Notes under the pieces: generated by a model
What the model was told of the DNA's origin: nothing
What the model saw: the letters and a program-made list of their open reading frames with translations, nothing else
Database searches by the model: none
Made by a program: the position numbers and the translations under genes
Shown here: one piece after another, positions 42,924 through 50,527 of the stretch
How the letters are laid out: the number at the start of each line of letters is the position of its first letter
How positions within the stretch are numbered: the first letter of the stretch is position 1
Source of the DNA: Microbacteriaceae bacterium
Lineage (GTDB): Bacteria > Actinomycetota > Actinomycetes > Actinomycetales > Microbacteriaceae
Length of the DNA: 64,000 bases
Direction: 5' to 3'
Assembly: GCA_031177985.1 (NCBI GenBank)
Contig: JAPSJW010000003.1
Coordinates: forward strand, 310,001-374,000

Positions 42924-44083
42924 GAGGTTGCTCTCTTTCTCGCGTCGAGGACGCGTTCGGCGAGTTCGCGCACGGCCCCATGGCCGCCGCGGGAGTCGAG
43001 CACCACTCGCGCCGCGGCGCGGGCGAGGGGGTGCGCGTTGGGGACGACGACGGGCCAGCCGACCGCGCGCAGACAGGCGAGGTCGTTGACGTCGTTGCCG
43101 AGGTAGGCGATCCGGTCGAGGGGGATGCCGCGGCCCTCAGCCCAGGCGGCGAGCGCCGTGACCTTGTCGTCGAGTCCGTGGATCACCTCGACCCCGAGCT
43201 TCGCCGCCCGAGCGGCGACAACCGGATGGGTCTCGGTGGAGAGGATGAGCACGGGCACGCCGGCCTGGCGCAGCAGCTTCACGCCCATGCCGTCGGAGCG
43301 GCTGACCACCACGTGCTCGGCGCCGTCTATGCCGACGACGGCGCGGTCGTCGGTGTGCACGCCGTCGAAGTCGGTGACGACCGCGTCGACGTCGATGAGT
43401 CCCGACGGAGGGTCGACCACGGCGGCGAGCGCCTGGGCCGCCTCGAACTGCTCGGGCGAGTCGATCTCGATCGCTGTGCTCTCCCGGACGAGCTCGACGC
43501 CCACCCGGCCGAAGAAGCGATGACCCGCCTCACGGAACCCCGCGACGCGCATCACGTAGAACGCCCCAGTCTCGAGCACGTGCGCCTCGCGGTCCTGCCT
43601 GCGGGGTCGCACGGCGGCGTCGTGGTTGATGCCGACGGCGCCGTCGGGAGTCTCCCGCCAGAGGAAGCCCCAGGTCTCGACGCCGGAGAAGACGGTGTCG
43701 GCCTCCCCCTCACGCACCTTCCGCACGGCGGCGTCGAGCGCCGCCGAGTCGATGAAGGGGCTCGTCGCCTGCACGAACACCAGCACCTCGGGACGCTCGC
43801 CCTGCGACTCCAGCACGTCGAGCGCGTGCAGCAGTGCCGATTCGCTCGAGGCCTGGTCGACGGCGAGCTCCGCGGGACGGTCGATCACCCGGGCGCCGTG
43901 ATCGCGGGCGACCGCGGCGATCTCGGTGTCGTCGGTCGAGACGACGACGACGTCGACGGATGCTGCGGCTCGCGCCGCGCGCACAGCGCGGCCGACGAGC
44001 GGCACGCCGCCGATCGGGCGCACGTTCTTGCGGGGGACGCCTTTGGAGCCGCCGCGCGCAGGAATGACTGCGACGACGCTCAT
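42920..44083 (-). CDS. neuA: CMP-nonulosonate cytidylyltransferase fused to HAD phosphatase
   Basis: The product has 387 residues. Residues 1-220 are a CMP-sugar synthetase, with VIPARGGSKGVPRKNVRPIG binding CTP and FVQATSPFID later. Residues 230-387 are a KdsC-type HAD phosphatase, with AVVTDFDGVHTDD (Asp238, Asp240), LILSTET, and AYLGNDVNDLACL. A phosphatase fused to the synthetase suggests that the nine-carbon acid is made as a 9-phosphate and dephosphorylated before activation, as in the KDN or animal sialic-acid routes. ATGA overlap at both ends with its operon neighbours. Confidence 0.88.
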   Translation of the reverse strand: MSVVAVIPARGGSKGVPRKNVRPIGGVPLVGRAVRAARAAASVDVVVVSTDDTEIAAVARDHGARVIDRPAELAVDQASSESALLHALDVLESQGERPEVLVFVQATSPFIDSAALDAAVRKVREGEADTVFSGVETWGFLWRETPDGAVGINHDAAVRPRRQDREAHVLETGAFYVMRVAGFREAGHRFFGRVGVELVRESTAIEIDSPEQFEAAQALAAVVDPPSGLIDVDAVVTDFDGVHTDDRAVVGIDGAEHVVVSRSDGMGVKLLRQAGVPVLILSTETHPVVAARAAKLGVEVIHGLDDKVTALAAWAEGRGIPLDRIAYLGNDVNDLACLRAVGWPVVVPNAHPLARAAARVVLDSRGGHGAVRELAERVLDARKRATS

Positions 44084-44979
44084 GCCCGCACCTCGATGCC
44101 CTCGAGATCGAGGCGCTCGAACCGGCTGCCGGTGCCCGCGAGCACGTGCGGCAGTGTCGACAGGGCGCTCGAGGGGAGACTGCGCACCCTCGCCCGCTCG
44201 GCCCCCGCGAGCACGAGCTCGATGGGGAGTCCGGTGCGCTCGATGCGCACCCCGCGCAGCCGCGCGAGGCGCGCCAGCACGTCGTCGGGTTCGCGGCGAT
44301 GCGGGAAATAGGCGATCGGCCGCTCGAGCGCGTCGATGAAGCGCAGGTAGGCGTCGGCGGTCACCCGCGAGTCGGTGACGGCGGCGCTGCCGAGCACGAC
44401 GTCGGTGCGGGGCGCCTGAGGAGCAGCCGCCTTGCGCAGCCAGGAGAACCGGTGAGGGACCAGAGCGCTGGAGCGCAGCGGGAAGCAGCTGAACAGCTCG
44501 AGCGCGTCGGCGGAGGCGAGCGCAAGGAGCCGGGAGTGCGCGCCGGCCGCGAGGCCTCGCACGACCATGCTCTCGCGCACTCCGGGTCTGCCGAACGCAC
44601 CCTCGCCCGCCAGGACGCGGTCGAGGTGCAGGCTGATCGCACCGTCGTCGACGACGGTGAGACGGTCGGGAGAGGCGAGCGAGAGAGCGAGCCGCGAATG
44701 GCCGGAGAAGACGTCACCCAGCAGCCAGTGCCGCTCGCCGCCCACCAGCGCCGGCACGGGCGTCGAGCGCTCGGCGAGCACCTCGACGCCGGGCGGGAGG
44801 CCCATCCGCTCGAGGCGCTCGATGGTCGCCTCCAGCTGCGCCGCCCCGGCACGGGGCACGATCCGCACCGCGCTGCCGGTGGCTGCCGCGTACTCGACGG
44901 CCCCGAGGAGCTGGAGCGGCGACTCGACCCAGGCGAAGGCGGAGCCCGCCGCGCGGGAGCCAGGGGTCGAGTGGAGCAT
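44080..44979 (-). CDS. Candidate sialyltransferase-like protein (GT52-like)
   Basis: Start chosen at ATG 44979, which lies 6 nt after TACCGT; GTG 44985 is the alternative. The product has 299 residues. FAWVESPLQLLGAVEYAA at the N terminus resembles the opening of GT52 and polysialyltransferase-type proteins. AYFPHRRE near residue 225, RTGLPIELVL near 255, and SLPSSALSTL near 275 match the pattern of conserved His, Pro-x-Glu-Leu and Ser-Ser-Ala positions in that group, as I remember it. It is first in the operon with neuA, neuB and the DUF6716-like gene. Transfer of the CMP-nonulosonate to the glycan is inferred. Confidence 0.6.
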   Translation of the reverse strand: MLHSTPGSRAAGSAFAWVESPLQLLGAVEYAAATGSAVRIVPRAGAAQLEATIERLERMGLPPGVEVLAERSTPVPALVGGERHWLLGDVFSGHSRLALSLASPDRLTVVDDGAISLHLDRVLAGEGAFGRPGVRESMVVRGLAAGAHSRLLALASADALELFSCFPLRSSALVPHRFSWLRKAAAPQAPRTDVVLGSAAVTDSRVTADAYLRFIDALERPIAYFPHRREPDDVLARLARLRGVRIERTGLPIELVLAGAERARVRSLPSSALSTLPHVLAGTGSRFERLDLEGIEVRA

Positions 44980-44985
44980 CTGCAC

Positions 44986-44991
44986 ACGGTA
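44986..44991 (-). promoter_or_regulatory. Putative leaderless promoter (TACCGT) for the nonulosonate operon
   Basis: TACCGT read on the minus strand, 6 nt before ATG 44979. The spacing supports the ATG over the upstream GTG. Confidence 0.4.
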
Positions 44992-45106
44992 AGGAGTCGA
45001 CCTGTGCCCGGCGCTGGCCGCGAGGTGAACGGCAGTTGTCGGTTCGGTGAGCGCTTGGCGCCGGATGCTGTGGACATCCTCCAGGGGTGCGCTCGCACCC
45101 CGCCGC

Positions 45107-45112
45107 TAGGCT
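45107..45112 (+). promoter_or_regulatory. Putative leaderless promoter (TAGGCT) for the carboxylase beta gene
   Basis: TAGGCT followed by 7 nt and GTG 45120. Confidence 0.55.
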
Positions 45113-45119
45113 GAACGGC

Positions 45120-46721
45120 GTGACGACGACCGACCACACGACGCCGGATCTCTCGACCACGGCGGGCAAGCTCGCCGACCTCAAGACGAGATACCACGAG
45201 GCCGTCACGGCGAGCGGCGAGGCCGCCATCCAGAAGCAGCATGCCAAGGGCAAGAAGACGGCGCGCGAGCGGATCGACCAGCTGCTCGACCACGGCTCGT
45301 TCGTGGAGCTCGACGAGTTCGTGCGGCACCGCACGCACGCGTTCGGCATGGAGAACAAGCGTCCGTACGGCGACGCCGTGGTCACCGGCCTCGGCACCAT
45401 CCACGGTCGCCAGGTCGCGGTGTACTCGCAGGACTTCACGATCTTCGGCGGATCGCTCGGCGAGGTCGCCGGCGAGAAGATCATCAAGGTCATGGATCAC
45501 GCGCTCAAGACAGGCGTGCCGATCATCGGCATCCTCGACTCCGGCGGAGCCCGCATCCAGGAGGGTGTCGTCGCCCTCGGCAAGTACGGCGAGATCTTCC
45601 GCCGTAACACCCAGGCGTCGGGGGTCATCCCGCAGATCTCGCTCGTGATGGGCCCGGCCGCCGGGGGTGCGGTCTACTCCCCCGCTCTCACCGACTTCGT
45701 CATCATGGTCGACAAGACGAGCCAGATGTTCGTCACCGGTCCCGACGTGATCAAGACCGTCACGGGCGAGGACGTCGGCATGGAGGAGCTCGGCGGAGCC
45801 CTCACCCACAACAAGACGTCGGGAGTCGCGCACTACCTCGCGAGCGACGAGGACGACGCCCTCGACTACGCCAGGGCGCTGCTGAGCTTCCTGCCCGACA
45901 ACAACCTCTCCGACCCTCCGCTCTACGAGGCGGAGGCGGAGCTCGAGATCACGGATGAGGACCGCCGGCTCAACTCGCTCATCCCCGACAGCCCCAACCA
46001 GCCGTACGACGTCAAGACCGTCATCGAGCACATCGTCGACGGCGGCGACTTCCTCGAGACGCAGCCGCTGTTCGCCCCCAACATCGTGGTCGGCTTCGGC
46101 CGGGTGGAGGGCCGCTCGGTGGGAATCATCGCCAACCAGCCGAGCGCGATGGCGGGCACCCTGAACATCGACGCGGGCGAGAAGGCCGCCCGCTTCGTGC
46201 GGTTCTGCGACGCGTTCTCGATCCCGATCCTCACCCTCGTCGACGTGCCCGGCTACCTTCCCGGCACCGACCAGGAGTGGACGGGGGTCATCCGCCGCGG
46301 CGCCAAGCTGCTGTACGCCTACGCGGAGGCGACCGTGCCCCTCGTGACGGTCATCACGCGGAAGGCATACGGCGGCGCGTACATCGTCATGGGCTCCAAG
46401 CAGCTGGGCGCCGACCTCAACTACGCCTGGCCGACGGCCGAGATCGCGGTCATGGGCGGTCAGGGTGCGGTCAACATCCTCTACCGCAACGAGATCCGGG
46501 CAGCGGAGGCCGCCGGTGAGGATGTCGCGGCCGTGCGCACGCGACTCGCGAACGAGTACACCTACAACGTCGCGAGTCCGTTCCTCGCCGCCGAGCGAGG
46601 CGAGCTCGACGGTGTGATCGAGCCCGCGGCGACCCGCGTGCAGGTGATCAAGGCCCTCCGGGCCCTGCGCGGCAAGCGCGCGAGCCTGCCGCCCAAGAAG
46701 CACGGGAACATCCCGCTGTGA
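45120..46721 (+). CDS. accD5: Acyl-CoA carboxylase beta (carboxyltransferase) subunit
   Basis: The product has 533 residues from GTG 45120. [51 protein letters not shown], and [19 protein letters not shown] are carboxyltransferase signatures; the two crotonase-like halves bind carboxybiotin and acyl-CoA. In actinobacteria AccD5-type subunits make methylmalonyl-CoA or malonyl-CoA with the alpha subunit AccA3 and the small epsilon subunit. All three are in this window: epsilon next, alpha at 52621. The mycobacterial name is used by analogy; propionyl- versus acetyl-CoA preference is not certain. Confidence 0.93.
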   Translation: MTTTDHTTPDLSTTAGKLADLKTRYHEAVTASGEAAIQKQHAKGKKTARERIDQLLDHGSFVELDEFVRHRTHAFGMENKRPYGDAVVTGLGTIHGRQVAVYSQDFTIFGGSLGEVAGEKIIKVMDHALKTGVPIIGILDSGGARIQEGVVALGKYGEIFRRNTQASGVIPQISLVMGPAAGGAVYSPALTDFVIMVDKTSQMFVTGPDVIKTVTGEDVGMEELGGALTHNKTSGVAHYLASDEDDALDYARALLSFLPDNNLSDPPLYEAEAELEITDEDRRLNSLIPDSPNQPYDVKTVIEHIVDGGDFLETQPLFAPNIVVGFGRVEGRSVGIIANQPSAMAGTLNIDAGEKAARFVRFCDAFSIPILTLVDVPGYLPGTDQEWTGVIRRGAKLLYAYAEATVPLVTVITRKAYGGAYIVMGSKQLGADLNYAWPTAEIAVMGGQGAVNILYRNEIRAAEAAGEDVAAVRTRLANEYTYNVASPFLAAERGELDGVIEPAATRVQVIKALRALRGKRASLPPKKHGNIPL

Positions 46722-46948
46722 CCGAGAGCTTCTCCCTCGGAGCCGAGGAACTCCAGCTGAGGCTCATCCGCGGCACGCCGACCGATGAGGAGCTCGCCGC
46801 CGTCACCGCCGTGCTGGCGGCAGCGGTCGCGGAGTCCGCGGAGGCTCCCGCTCCCGCGCCGGTCGAGTCCGCGTGGAAGCGCTCGCAGCGCGCGATGCGT
46901 TCCGAGGTGCGTCCTGGACCCGGCCGCTGGCGGTCCGGCCCGCGCTGA
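46718..46948 (+). CDS. accE5: Acyl-CoA carboxylase epsilon subunit
   Basis: The product has 76 residues from GTG 46718, overlapping the accD5 stop (GTGA). [20 protein letters not shown] is the conserved core of actinobacterial epsilon subunits, followed by an Ala/Pro linker and [11 protein letters not shown] near the C terminus. It stabilises the alpha-beta complex. A 7-bp hairpin (46949-46973) begins right after the stop but has no T tract. Confidence 0.9.
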   Translation: MTESFSLGAEELQLRLIRGTPTDEELAAVTAVLAAAVAESAEAPAPAPVESAWKRSQRAMRSEVRPGPGRWRSGPR

Positions 46949-47201
46949 CTCCGGGCTCCTCTCTCCCCCGGAGAACGGGGTGGGGCGCGTACGATCGGAG
47001 GCGCTCGCGGGCACGGGCGCGATGGAATCCGCACCCGCCGATGCCGAACCGAACGGTCTGGATGCCCTTCCACGACGGAATGCGTTGCGTTCCGCGTTTT
47101 GTACCCCGATGTTCCGTCGTCCCCGATCTCGGAACGGCCGATCTGGCCGACCGCGAGCCGGAAAATGTCCTCGCGTGTCCCCCGAAATGACGACTATGCG
47201 C
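46949..47201 (+). other. Intergenic stretch without recognised gene
   Basis: No credible coding frame. It starts with a 7-bp hairpin (CTCCGGG at 46949-46955, CCCGGAG at 46967-46973) directly after accE5. The rest has lower G+C than its surroundings, and nothing else is recognised before the possible RNA gene at 47213. Confidence 0.5.
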
Positions 47202-47207
47202 TAGCGT
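47202..47207 (+). promoter_or_regulatory. Putative -10 box (TAGCGT) for the possible structured RNA
   Basis: TAGCGT in an otherwise non-coding stretch, with the first hairpin of the proposed RNA starting 5 nt downstream. No clear -35. Confidence 0.35.
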
Positions 47208-47212
47208 GGTGG

Positions 47213-47384
47213 CACTGCATTATTGACAGTGCTAGGTGTCTCTCTCTGAGTTACACCGCGAGTCATCCGCCGACTAGGGTAAGCGGGCGGATGGCTTGGG
47301 GGCGGGTCAGGGCGATATTCGGGTTGTCGCCCTGACCCGAATACATAGCGGGGCCGGAGGATCCTCCGGCCCCGCTTCTTTTCT
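47213..47384 (+). ncRNA. Possible structured RNA of about 170 nt ending in a terminator
   Basis: Four consecutive inverted repeats, none overlapping: GCACTG/CAGTGC (47212-47217, 47227-47232), CATCCGCC/GGCGGATG (47264-47271, 47286-47293), a 13-bp stem (47303-47315, 47327-47339), and a perfect 28-nt palindrome with T tract (47348-47384). The loop of the second repeat holds TAGGGT, so that repeat could instead be a promoter with dyad operator for a shorter RNA of about 100 nt. No match to SRP RNA, tmRNA, 6S or 6C RNA could be made from memory. It may also be only a long terminator region after accE5. Confidence 0.35.
47348..47384 (+). terminator. Strong intrinsic terminator
   Basis: A perfect 14-bp stem from GCGGGGCCGGAGGA, mirrored around 47361/47362, then TTCTTTTCT. 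It faces plus-strand transcription from accD5-accE5 or from the possible RNA gene. It is the only classical terminator seen in the window. Confidence 0.85.
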
Positions 47385-47465
47385 CATTCGGCGCTCCGCT
47401 GAGCGGCTCTTCGCGGCGGAGCCGCGCATCCCGCTGGGTCTCACCCTCGGCGGTGCGGGCTCCCC
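47385..47465. other. Short gap before the convergent kinase-like gene
   Basis: A 7-bp hairpin (GCGGCTC 47403-47409, GAGCCGC 47419-47425) could slow minus-strand transcription from 47466-48500, but it lacks a T tract. Nothing else seen. Confidence 0.4.
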
Positions 47466-48500
47466 TCAGCGCTCCGGCAGCCGCGGGATCTCGAGCCACA
47501 GCAGGATCTCCTCACCGGTGTCGTCATAGCCGAGGGCGCTGGCACTGCCGTCGCCCGTGCCGCGGAGACCGACGACCGTCACCGCCGTGTCAGACCCTTC
47601 GGGCACCGTCCGCGCGATGATCTTGTCGGCGTCGGTCGCGTGCAGGGCCTCCGCCAGCCGGCCGAGCACCCGCTGCAGCTCTTCGTCGTCGAGGTCGTCG
47701 AGGCCGCCCTCGTCGAGGAGAGTGACGGTGCTGCCGCGCCTGCGCGCCGTCATGACCTCCCGCCGCACGTCGTCGTTCAGCAGCTTGCGACCGCGGATCT
47801 CGTCCCGGATCGCCCCCTCGAGCAGCAGGCACTCCCTGCGCTCCTCGTCCGAGAGCTCCCCCCGCTTCTCCACGATCGTGTGCAGCATGTCGAACGCCAT
47901 CGCGCCGGTCTGCTTCAGCCGCACCTGCCGCTCGGAGACATGGGCCTCCTGAGCCGCCTGCCAGTCCGCGGCCTCCCGCTCGGCGATGCTGAACCGCTGC
48001 GCGTCCCTGGTGGCCTTCGCCATGCCGCTCGAGAGCACGTGCGACACCGCCACCCACGAAATGCTCCCGATCACGCCGATGGCGCCGAGGGCGCCGAAGC
48101 CCGCCCAGGCGATCGTCTGCACCGCGAGGAAAGCGACTCCTACCCAGGCGAAACCATGCCTCCGGCGGGTGGAGGTGATCGTCATGAGCGTGCCGACGGC
48201 GGCGACGTACCAGGTGGCGTAGCCGTTGCCACCTTCGCGCTGCGGATCGAGCACACTCGTGACCAGCAGCGGCAGCGCGCACGCCACCGCGAGGTTGAAG
48301 CTCGCAAGCCACACCGGCATCCGCACCGGGCCCTGCGGCAGGAGGCTCACGATCGTCGCGATCCCGTAGAGGCCGATCGCGACGAACACCGGCAGCGAGT
48401 CCCGGGGGATGGCGATCGAGTACAGCGCGAGCACCACGTGGTAGGCGCTGAACAGGGCGCCCATCGTGACGATGAGCGACCGGGGCACCCCGATGTTCAC
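47466..48500 (-). CDS. Membrane protein, kinase-like third member of a two-component locus
   Basis: The product has 344 residues from GTG 48500, overlapping the kinase stop (GTGA). Five or six hydrophobic helices fill the first 150 residues. The cytoplasmic part has a helical stretch with MAFDMLHTIVEKRGELS and AIRDEIRGRKLLNDDVRREV, in the position of a dimerisation region, and a C-terminal part ending EEILLWLEIPRLPER. No N, G1 or G2 ATP-binding motif is present. It looks like a distant, non-catalytic relative of the neighbouring histidine kinase. It may form a heterodimer with that kinase or sense the same signal; this is inference. Confidence 0.65.
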   Translation of the reverse strand: MNIGVPRSLIVTMGALFSAYHVVLALYSIAIPRDSLPVFVAIGLYGIATIVSLLPQGPVRMPVWLASFNLAVACALPLLVTSVLDPQREGGNGYATWYVAAVGTLMTITSTRRRHGFAWVGVAFLAVQTIAWAGFGALGAIGVIGSISWVAVSHVLSSGMAKATRDAQRFSIAEREAADWQAAQEAHVSERQVRLKQTGAMAFDMLHTIVEKRGELSDEERRECLLLEGAIRDEIRGRKLLNDDVRREVMTARRRGSTVTLLDEGGLDDLDDEELQRVLGRLAEALHATDADKIIARTVPEGSDTAVTVVGLRGTGDGSASALGYDDTGEEILLWLEIPRLPER

Positions 48501-49729
48501 GAAGCGACCTCCGGGCGGGGCCAGCGGATGCGCACGGTCGTCCCTGCGCCGGGCGCCGAGCGCACCTCCGCCAGCCCGCCCGCGTTCGACACGCGCTCGA
48601 GGATCGAGACCCGCACGCCCAGGCGCTCCCGCGGCACCGCAGAGATCTCGAACCCCCTGCCGTCGTCGCGCACGTGCACGTCGATGCCGCCGTCCGGGCC
48701 TCGAGCGACCGAGACGGAGCGGGTCACGCTCGGTCCGGCGTGCTGGAGCGAGTTGACGACCGCCTGCACCGTCGCCGCGATCACCGCCTCTCCCGCAGCG
48801 ACCGGCATCGAGTCGTTGCCGAGCACCTCCTGCGCGATCACGACGTCCTCGCCGAACTCCTCGACGGCATCCCGGATGCGGGCGGCCACGGCACCGACCC
48901 GCACCAGCGATCCGTCCTCGGGAGCCACCAGGGCGGCGTCGCGCAGGTGGCCGATCGCGTTCTGCGCCATCGTGACGGCCAGCGCCTTCTCCTCCGGTGC
49001 GTTCGCCCGAGCCGCCGAGAGGAACGTCGTGAGCACGCTGTCGTGAACGATCGCATCGACCTGCACCCGCTCCACCTCGGTCGCGTGCTGCCGCACCGCG
49101 TGACCGTAGCGGCCGAGAGCGGTGGCCTGTGCGGAATCGACGGAGCCCGCCGCCTGCCGGAGCATCGTCACGATGATCATGACCGCGCCGCCGAGGATGA
49201 TCGCGTAGACCGCGTCGAGCGCCGACTGCACCGCCGTGACGCCGCCGCCCGCGGGGGTCATCCGCACGATGCCGTAGACGATGGGCACGATGAACAGATA
49301 GACCGTGGCCGCCCGGGTGGGCAGGCCGATCGCTGCCGTGGCGGTCGCGACCGTCAGCAGGTAGTACAGCCAGTGGTTCCCCGCCTGCACGTTCGCCGGA
49401 TCGAGCACGGCGACGGGCCAGGTCAGCAGCGCGACGACGTAGATCGTCGAGACGAGCATGTGCGATGTGCGCACCCAGCGCTTCGCGATCGACGCCGCCG
49501 CGGCGAGCAGGACGCTGGCGAACAGCGGAACCACCACTGCCCAGCGCCAGAGCTCCGCCGACTCGTCGATCTGGCCGAGCATCGCCGGCAGGGTCTGCGC
49601 GGCGAAGACGATGCCCGCGCCGGCGACCGACCGGGAGATGACCGACTCGACCTGCCTGCGGCTGATCGGGCTGCGCGGCGCTCTCGCCTGCGGCGTGGGC
49701 CGCGCTGACGTCTCGCTACTTCTTGACAT
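48497..49729 (-). CDS. Sensor histidine kinase (NarL/DesK-like class)
   Basis: The product has 410 residues. About six membrane helices lie between residues 35 and 190. The likely phosphoacceptor is His229 in DAIVHDSVLTTFLSA. The ATP-binding domain has VQAVVNSLQHAG (Asn326), VHVRDDGRGF (355-360), and AGGLAEVRSAPGAGTTV (G2). The HD plus small-kinase layout suits kinases that pair with LuxR-type regulators, and one is encoded upstream with a 14-nt overlap. Signal unknown. The ATG is at 49729. Confidence 0.87.
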   Translation of the reverse strand: MSRSSETSARPTPQARAPRSPISRRQVESVISRSVAGAGIVFAAQTLPAMLGQIDESAELWRWAVVVPLFASVLLAAAASIAKRWVRTSHMLVSTIYVVALLTWPVAVLDPANVQAGNHWLYYLLTVATATAAIGLPTRAATVYLFIVPIVYGIVRMTPAGGGVTAVQSALDAVYAIILGGAVMIIVTMLRQAAGSVDSAQATALGRYGHAVRQHATEVERVQVDAIVHDSVLTTFLSAARANAPEEKALAVTMAQNAIGHLRDAALVAPEDGSLVRVGAVAARIRDAVEEFGEDVVIAQEVLGNDSMPVAAGEAVIAATVQAVVNSLQHAGPSVTRSVSVARGPDGGIDVHVRDDGRGFEISAVPRERLGVRVSILERVSNAGGLAEVRSAPGAGTTVRIRWPRPEVAS

Positions 49730-50420
49730 CCGGGCCGTCCGGATCGAGACCCGGCAGGATGCCGTCCTCGACCGCCCGGCGCAGGAGGTCCACCTTCGTC
49801 GGTGCGGGGCGTCCGACCTCGACGTACTTCACGCGGATGCGGTCGAGGTACTCGCGAGCAGTCGAGTACCCGATGCCCAGCTGCTCGGCCGCGAGCTTCA
49901 GCGGCAGACCGGAGGCGTAGAGGTGCAGGATCTCGCGCTCCCGTCGCCCGAGCTGCGCCTTGGCGAAATCGCGGTCCGCATCGATCGCCGTGGCCCATTC
50001 GAGGTTGTTGAGCACCTCGCCGCGGGCGACGGTCGCGGCGGCGGCCAGCACCGTCTTCGTCGCCGACGACTTCGGGATGACTCCGGCGGCGCCGGCGGCG
50101 AGCGCCTCGCGCACGCTGGCCACGCGGTCGGCGATGCTGTGCACCAGCACGGCCGAGCCTGTCGCCTGCACCCGCTTGACGTTGTCGGTCACGCTGGAGC
50201 CGTCGCCGAGCGACAGGTCGAGCACGACCACGTCGACCTCCTGACCGCCCAGTCCCTCGATGAGCTCGTCGACCGTGGCGGCCGCGAGCACGAAGTCGTA
50301 GCCGTCCTCAACGAAGGCCGCCTTCAGGCCGAGCCGCACGGACTCGTGATCGTCGACGACCGCGACTCTCACCGCCGCTCCTGATGCCGACGAACTGCTG
50401 CCTGCTTCCGCTACTGCCAC
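49716..50420 (-). CDS. LuxR-type response regulator
   Basis: Start chosen at GTG 50420, with AAGGGA 7 nt upstream; 234 residues with a 16-residue Ser/Ala head. Receiver domain: VRVAVVDDHESVRLG (acidic pair 23-24), VVLDLSLGDG with phosphoacceptor Asp68, and AGVIPKSS (Lys). The C-terminal helix-turn-helix is LGRREREILHLYASGLPLKLAAEQLGIGYSTAREYLDR in outline, a LuxR/NarL DNA-binding domain. It is first in the operon with the kinase and the kinase-like protein, from its own promoter. Targets unknown. Confidence 0.9.
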   Translation of the reverse strand: MAVAEAGSSSSASGAAVRVAVVDDHESVRLGLKAAFVEDGYDFVLAAATVDELIEGLGGQEVDVVVLDLSLGDGSSVTDNVKRVQATGSAVLVHSIADRVASVREALAAGAAGVIPKSSATKTVLAAAATVARGEVLNNLEWATAIDADRDFAKAQLGRREREILHLYASGLPLKLAAEQLGIGYSTAREYLDRIRVKYVEVGRPAPTKVDLLRRAVEDGILPGLDPDGPDVKK

Positions 50421-50487
50421 CCGTGATCCCTTGGTTGTACTGCCGCGTCCCAGATCGGATCGGCTTCCCAGGGCCGCTCCGCCCCCA

Positions 50488-50493
50488 ATCGTA
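50488..50493 (-). promoter_or_regulatory. Putative -10 box (TACGAT) for the two-component operon
   Basis: TACGAT read on the minus strand in the 107-nt gap after the methyltransferase gene, leaving a leader of about 60 nt before GTG 50420. Confidence 0.4.
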
Positions 50494-50527
50494 GACCCGC
50501 CCCCCATCAGGGAGGCATCATCGGGCG

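Noticed and set aside
44361-46703. Long minus-strand open frame across accD5
   Set aside because: accD5 on the plus strand is unmistakable; the frame runs through it with no motif or start signal.
47223-47228. TTGACA as a -35 box
   Set aside because: No -10-like hexamer lies 16-19 nt downstream; the nearby TAGCGT and TAGGGT boxes do not have the right spacing to it.
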